Assembly (NCBI RefSeq): GCF_000829695.1 | Contig: NZ_BBNN01000046.1 | Location: 1-43,124 of the forward strand | Source of the DNA: Streptomyces sp. NBRC 110035 | GTDB taxonomy: Bacteria > Actinomycetota > Actinomycetes > Streptomycetales > Streptomycetaceae | Direction of reading: 5' to 3' | Length of the DNA stretch: 43,124 bases | Part shown: positions 42,267-43,124 of the stretch, piece by piece | Numbering within the stretch: the first letter of the stretch is position 1 | Layout: each line of letters begins with the position of its first letter | The notes under the pieces: model-generated | What the model was told of the DNA's origin: nothing | The model's database searches: none | The model's input: only the letters and a program-made list of their open reading frames with translations | Program-made: the position numbers and the translations under genes

Positions 42267-43124
42267 ATGCCGACCTGCCCGAACGGACACCAGTCGGGTT
42301 CCGAGGACTGGTGCGAGGTGTGCGGCCACCGCATGGCGGGGTTCGTGCCGCCGCCCCCTCCTCCCCCGCCGCCCGGCGGTGGCTACGGATTCCCTCCTCC
42401 CGGCGGCCAGGGTGGTCCCGGCGGCCAGGTCCGCTACGGGGGCCCCGGAGGCCCGAACGGTCCCGGTGGCGGAGCCGAGCTGTGCCCGCAGTGCCGCACG
42501 CCCCGTGAGGGCGCCGCGCCGTTCTGCGAGGAGTGCCGGTGGAACTTCCTGACGAACACGGCGACCTCGTACACCCCTGCCGCCCCGCGCCCCGCCGGAC
42601 CCGGCCCCGGTGGACCCGGCGGCCAGGGTGGTCACGGCGGCCAGGGTGGTCACGGCGGGTACCAGCAGCCGCCCCCGCCCCGGCCGTCGTACGGCGGTGG
42701 CAACGGCGGTGACCCCTACGACTACCAGGGCTCCCGTCCGTCCCAGGTGAACCGGCCGGCCGAGCCGATCCCGCAGGGCCCGCCCGGCTTCGGCGGCGAT
42801 CCCTCACGTCCGGTACCGCCACCGCCCGGCCCTGGCGGATACGGAGGCCCCGGTGGCCCTGGTCCGCACGACGGGCAGAGCGGCCCTGATGGCCAGGGCG
42901 GATATGGAGGCCCGAACGGTCCCGGTGGCCCCGGTGGCCCGAACGGTCCTGGTGGTCCGCAGGCGTACCGGTCCGGTCCGCCTGCCCCGCCCGGGTTCCC
43001 GCAGGAGACCGGCCGACCGCCGCAGCAGGGCGGTCCCGCCTTCGGCGGTGACGACGACTGGGTCATCTCCCCGCCGTCCGGTGGTCCCGGCGGCGACCAG
43101 GGCGGTCCGAACGGCCCCGGCCGG
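42267..43124 (+). CDS. Zinc-ribbon, Pro/Gly-rich protein, C-terminus beyond window
   Basis: The frame from ATG 42267 (GGAGAGGGGG upstream) is open for 286 codons to the window end, so it has no stop here. It starts MPTCPNGHQSGSEDWCEVCG, a Cys4 zinc ribbon. A Pro/Gly stretch, a second ribbon (CPQCRTPREGAAPFCEECRW) and long Gly/Pro/Asn repeats follow, including two copies of an 18-base unit at 42618-42653. The last part has FGGDDDWVISPPS. Genes at this place in Streptomyces usually end with a forkhead-associated (FHA) domain, the phosphothreonine reader expected for a PknG substrate, but no FHA domain is visible within the window. It would be the seventh gene of the cluster. Confidence 0.65.
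   Translation, partial: MPTCPNGHQSGSEDWCEVCGHRMAGFVPPPPPPPPPGGGYGFPPPGGQGGPGGQVRYGGPGGPNGPGGGAELCPQCRTPREGAAPFCEECRWNFLTNTATSYTPAAPRPAGPGPGGPGGQGGHGGQGGHGGYQQPPPPRPSYGGGNGGDPYDYQGSRPSQVNRPAEPIPQGPPGFGGDPSRPVPPPPGPGGYGGPGGPGPHDGQSGPDGQGGYGGPNGPGGPGGPNGPGGPQAYRSGPPAPPGFPQETGRPPQQGGPAFGGDDDWVISPPSGGPGGDQGGPNGPGR

Noticed and set aside
36669..42653. A 1,994-codon minus-strand frame
   Set aside because: It runs antisense to pknG, PP2C and VWA genes with clear domains. The translation is Arg/Gly/Val-rich without motifs, a common effect of high GC.

Overview
The window is high-GC actinobacterial DNA, almost certainly Streptomyces. Third codon positions are strongly GC-biased, starts are often GTG, stop/start overlaps of the GTGA and ATGA type are common, TTA codons are very rare, and the gene families (pSAM2-like integrative element, PknG cluster, large Rhs toxin) are typical of that genus. 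It has two halves: an accessory half (1 to about 26.2 kb) and a conserved chromosomal half (about 26.8 kb to the end). Accessory half, left to right: (a) 1-1150 holds fragments of two insertion sequences (IS66-type and IS5-type transposases). (b) 1298-2154 is an orphan Rhs toxin tip with its immunity gene; the tip begins abruptly inside the HINT sequence. (c) 2309-5226 (minus strand) is a compact operon that looks like an undescribed ribosomal-peptide locus: two small proteins, a 39-residue candidate precursor missing from ordinary ORF calls (4598-4717), a 15-bp perfect hairpin, an asparagine-synthetase-like ATP-dependent ligase without the glutaminase cysteine, and a SAM methyltransferase coupled by GTGA. 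A helix-turn-helix/TPR regulator (5376-6716) diverges from it. (d) 7215-14150 is the backbone of an actinomycete integrative and conjugative element: double-GntR repressor, SCO3933-family protein, FtsK-like transfer ATPase, DUF2637 membrane protein, a rolling-circle replication initiator broken by one missing G, excisionase and tyrosine integrase. (e) 14267-26175 (minus strand) is an operon of a secreted LamG protein, a 2,316-residue Rhs/HINT polymorphic toxin and its immunity protein. Two repeat pairs frame regions (c) and (d). A two-part motif near int (14152-14174) recurs at 2246-2267 and resembles integrase arm sites at both ends of an element, which would make the peptide locus its cargo. 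A 17-bp direct repeat coding for H-T-Y-Y-V-L lies in the intact rhs gene (15153-15169) and at the start of the orphan tip (2138-2154). Recombination between these copies would excise everything between them and fuse the orphan toxin in frame to the rhs body, so this may be a toxin switch. Conserved half: an HNH endonuclease gene (minus) diverges from an MscS-type channel gene. A GH4 6-phospho-glycosidase gene, carrying a one-base frameshift, overlaps a BadF/BcrA-type sugar kinase gene. Then comes a seven-gene same-strand cluster: GlnX-like four-TM protein, GlnH-like amino-acid-binding protein, a helical cytoplasmic protein with a TTA codon, a PknG-type kinase, a zinc-ribbon PP2C phosphatase, a VWA protein, and a zinc-ribbon Pro/Gly-rich protein cut by the window end. 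By analogy with mycobacterial and corynebacterial GlnX-GlnH-PknG, this cluster probably senses extracellular acidic amino acids and passes the signal to a reversible Ser/Thr phosphorylation system. All functions are read from the sequence and family knowledge; no database search was run.
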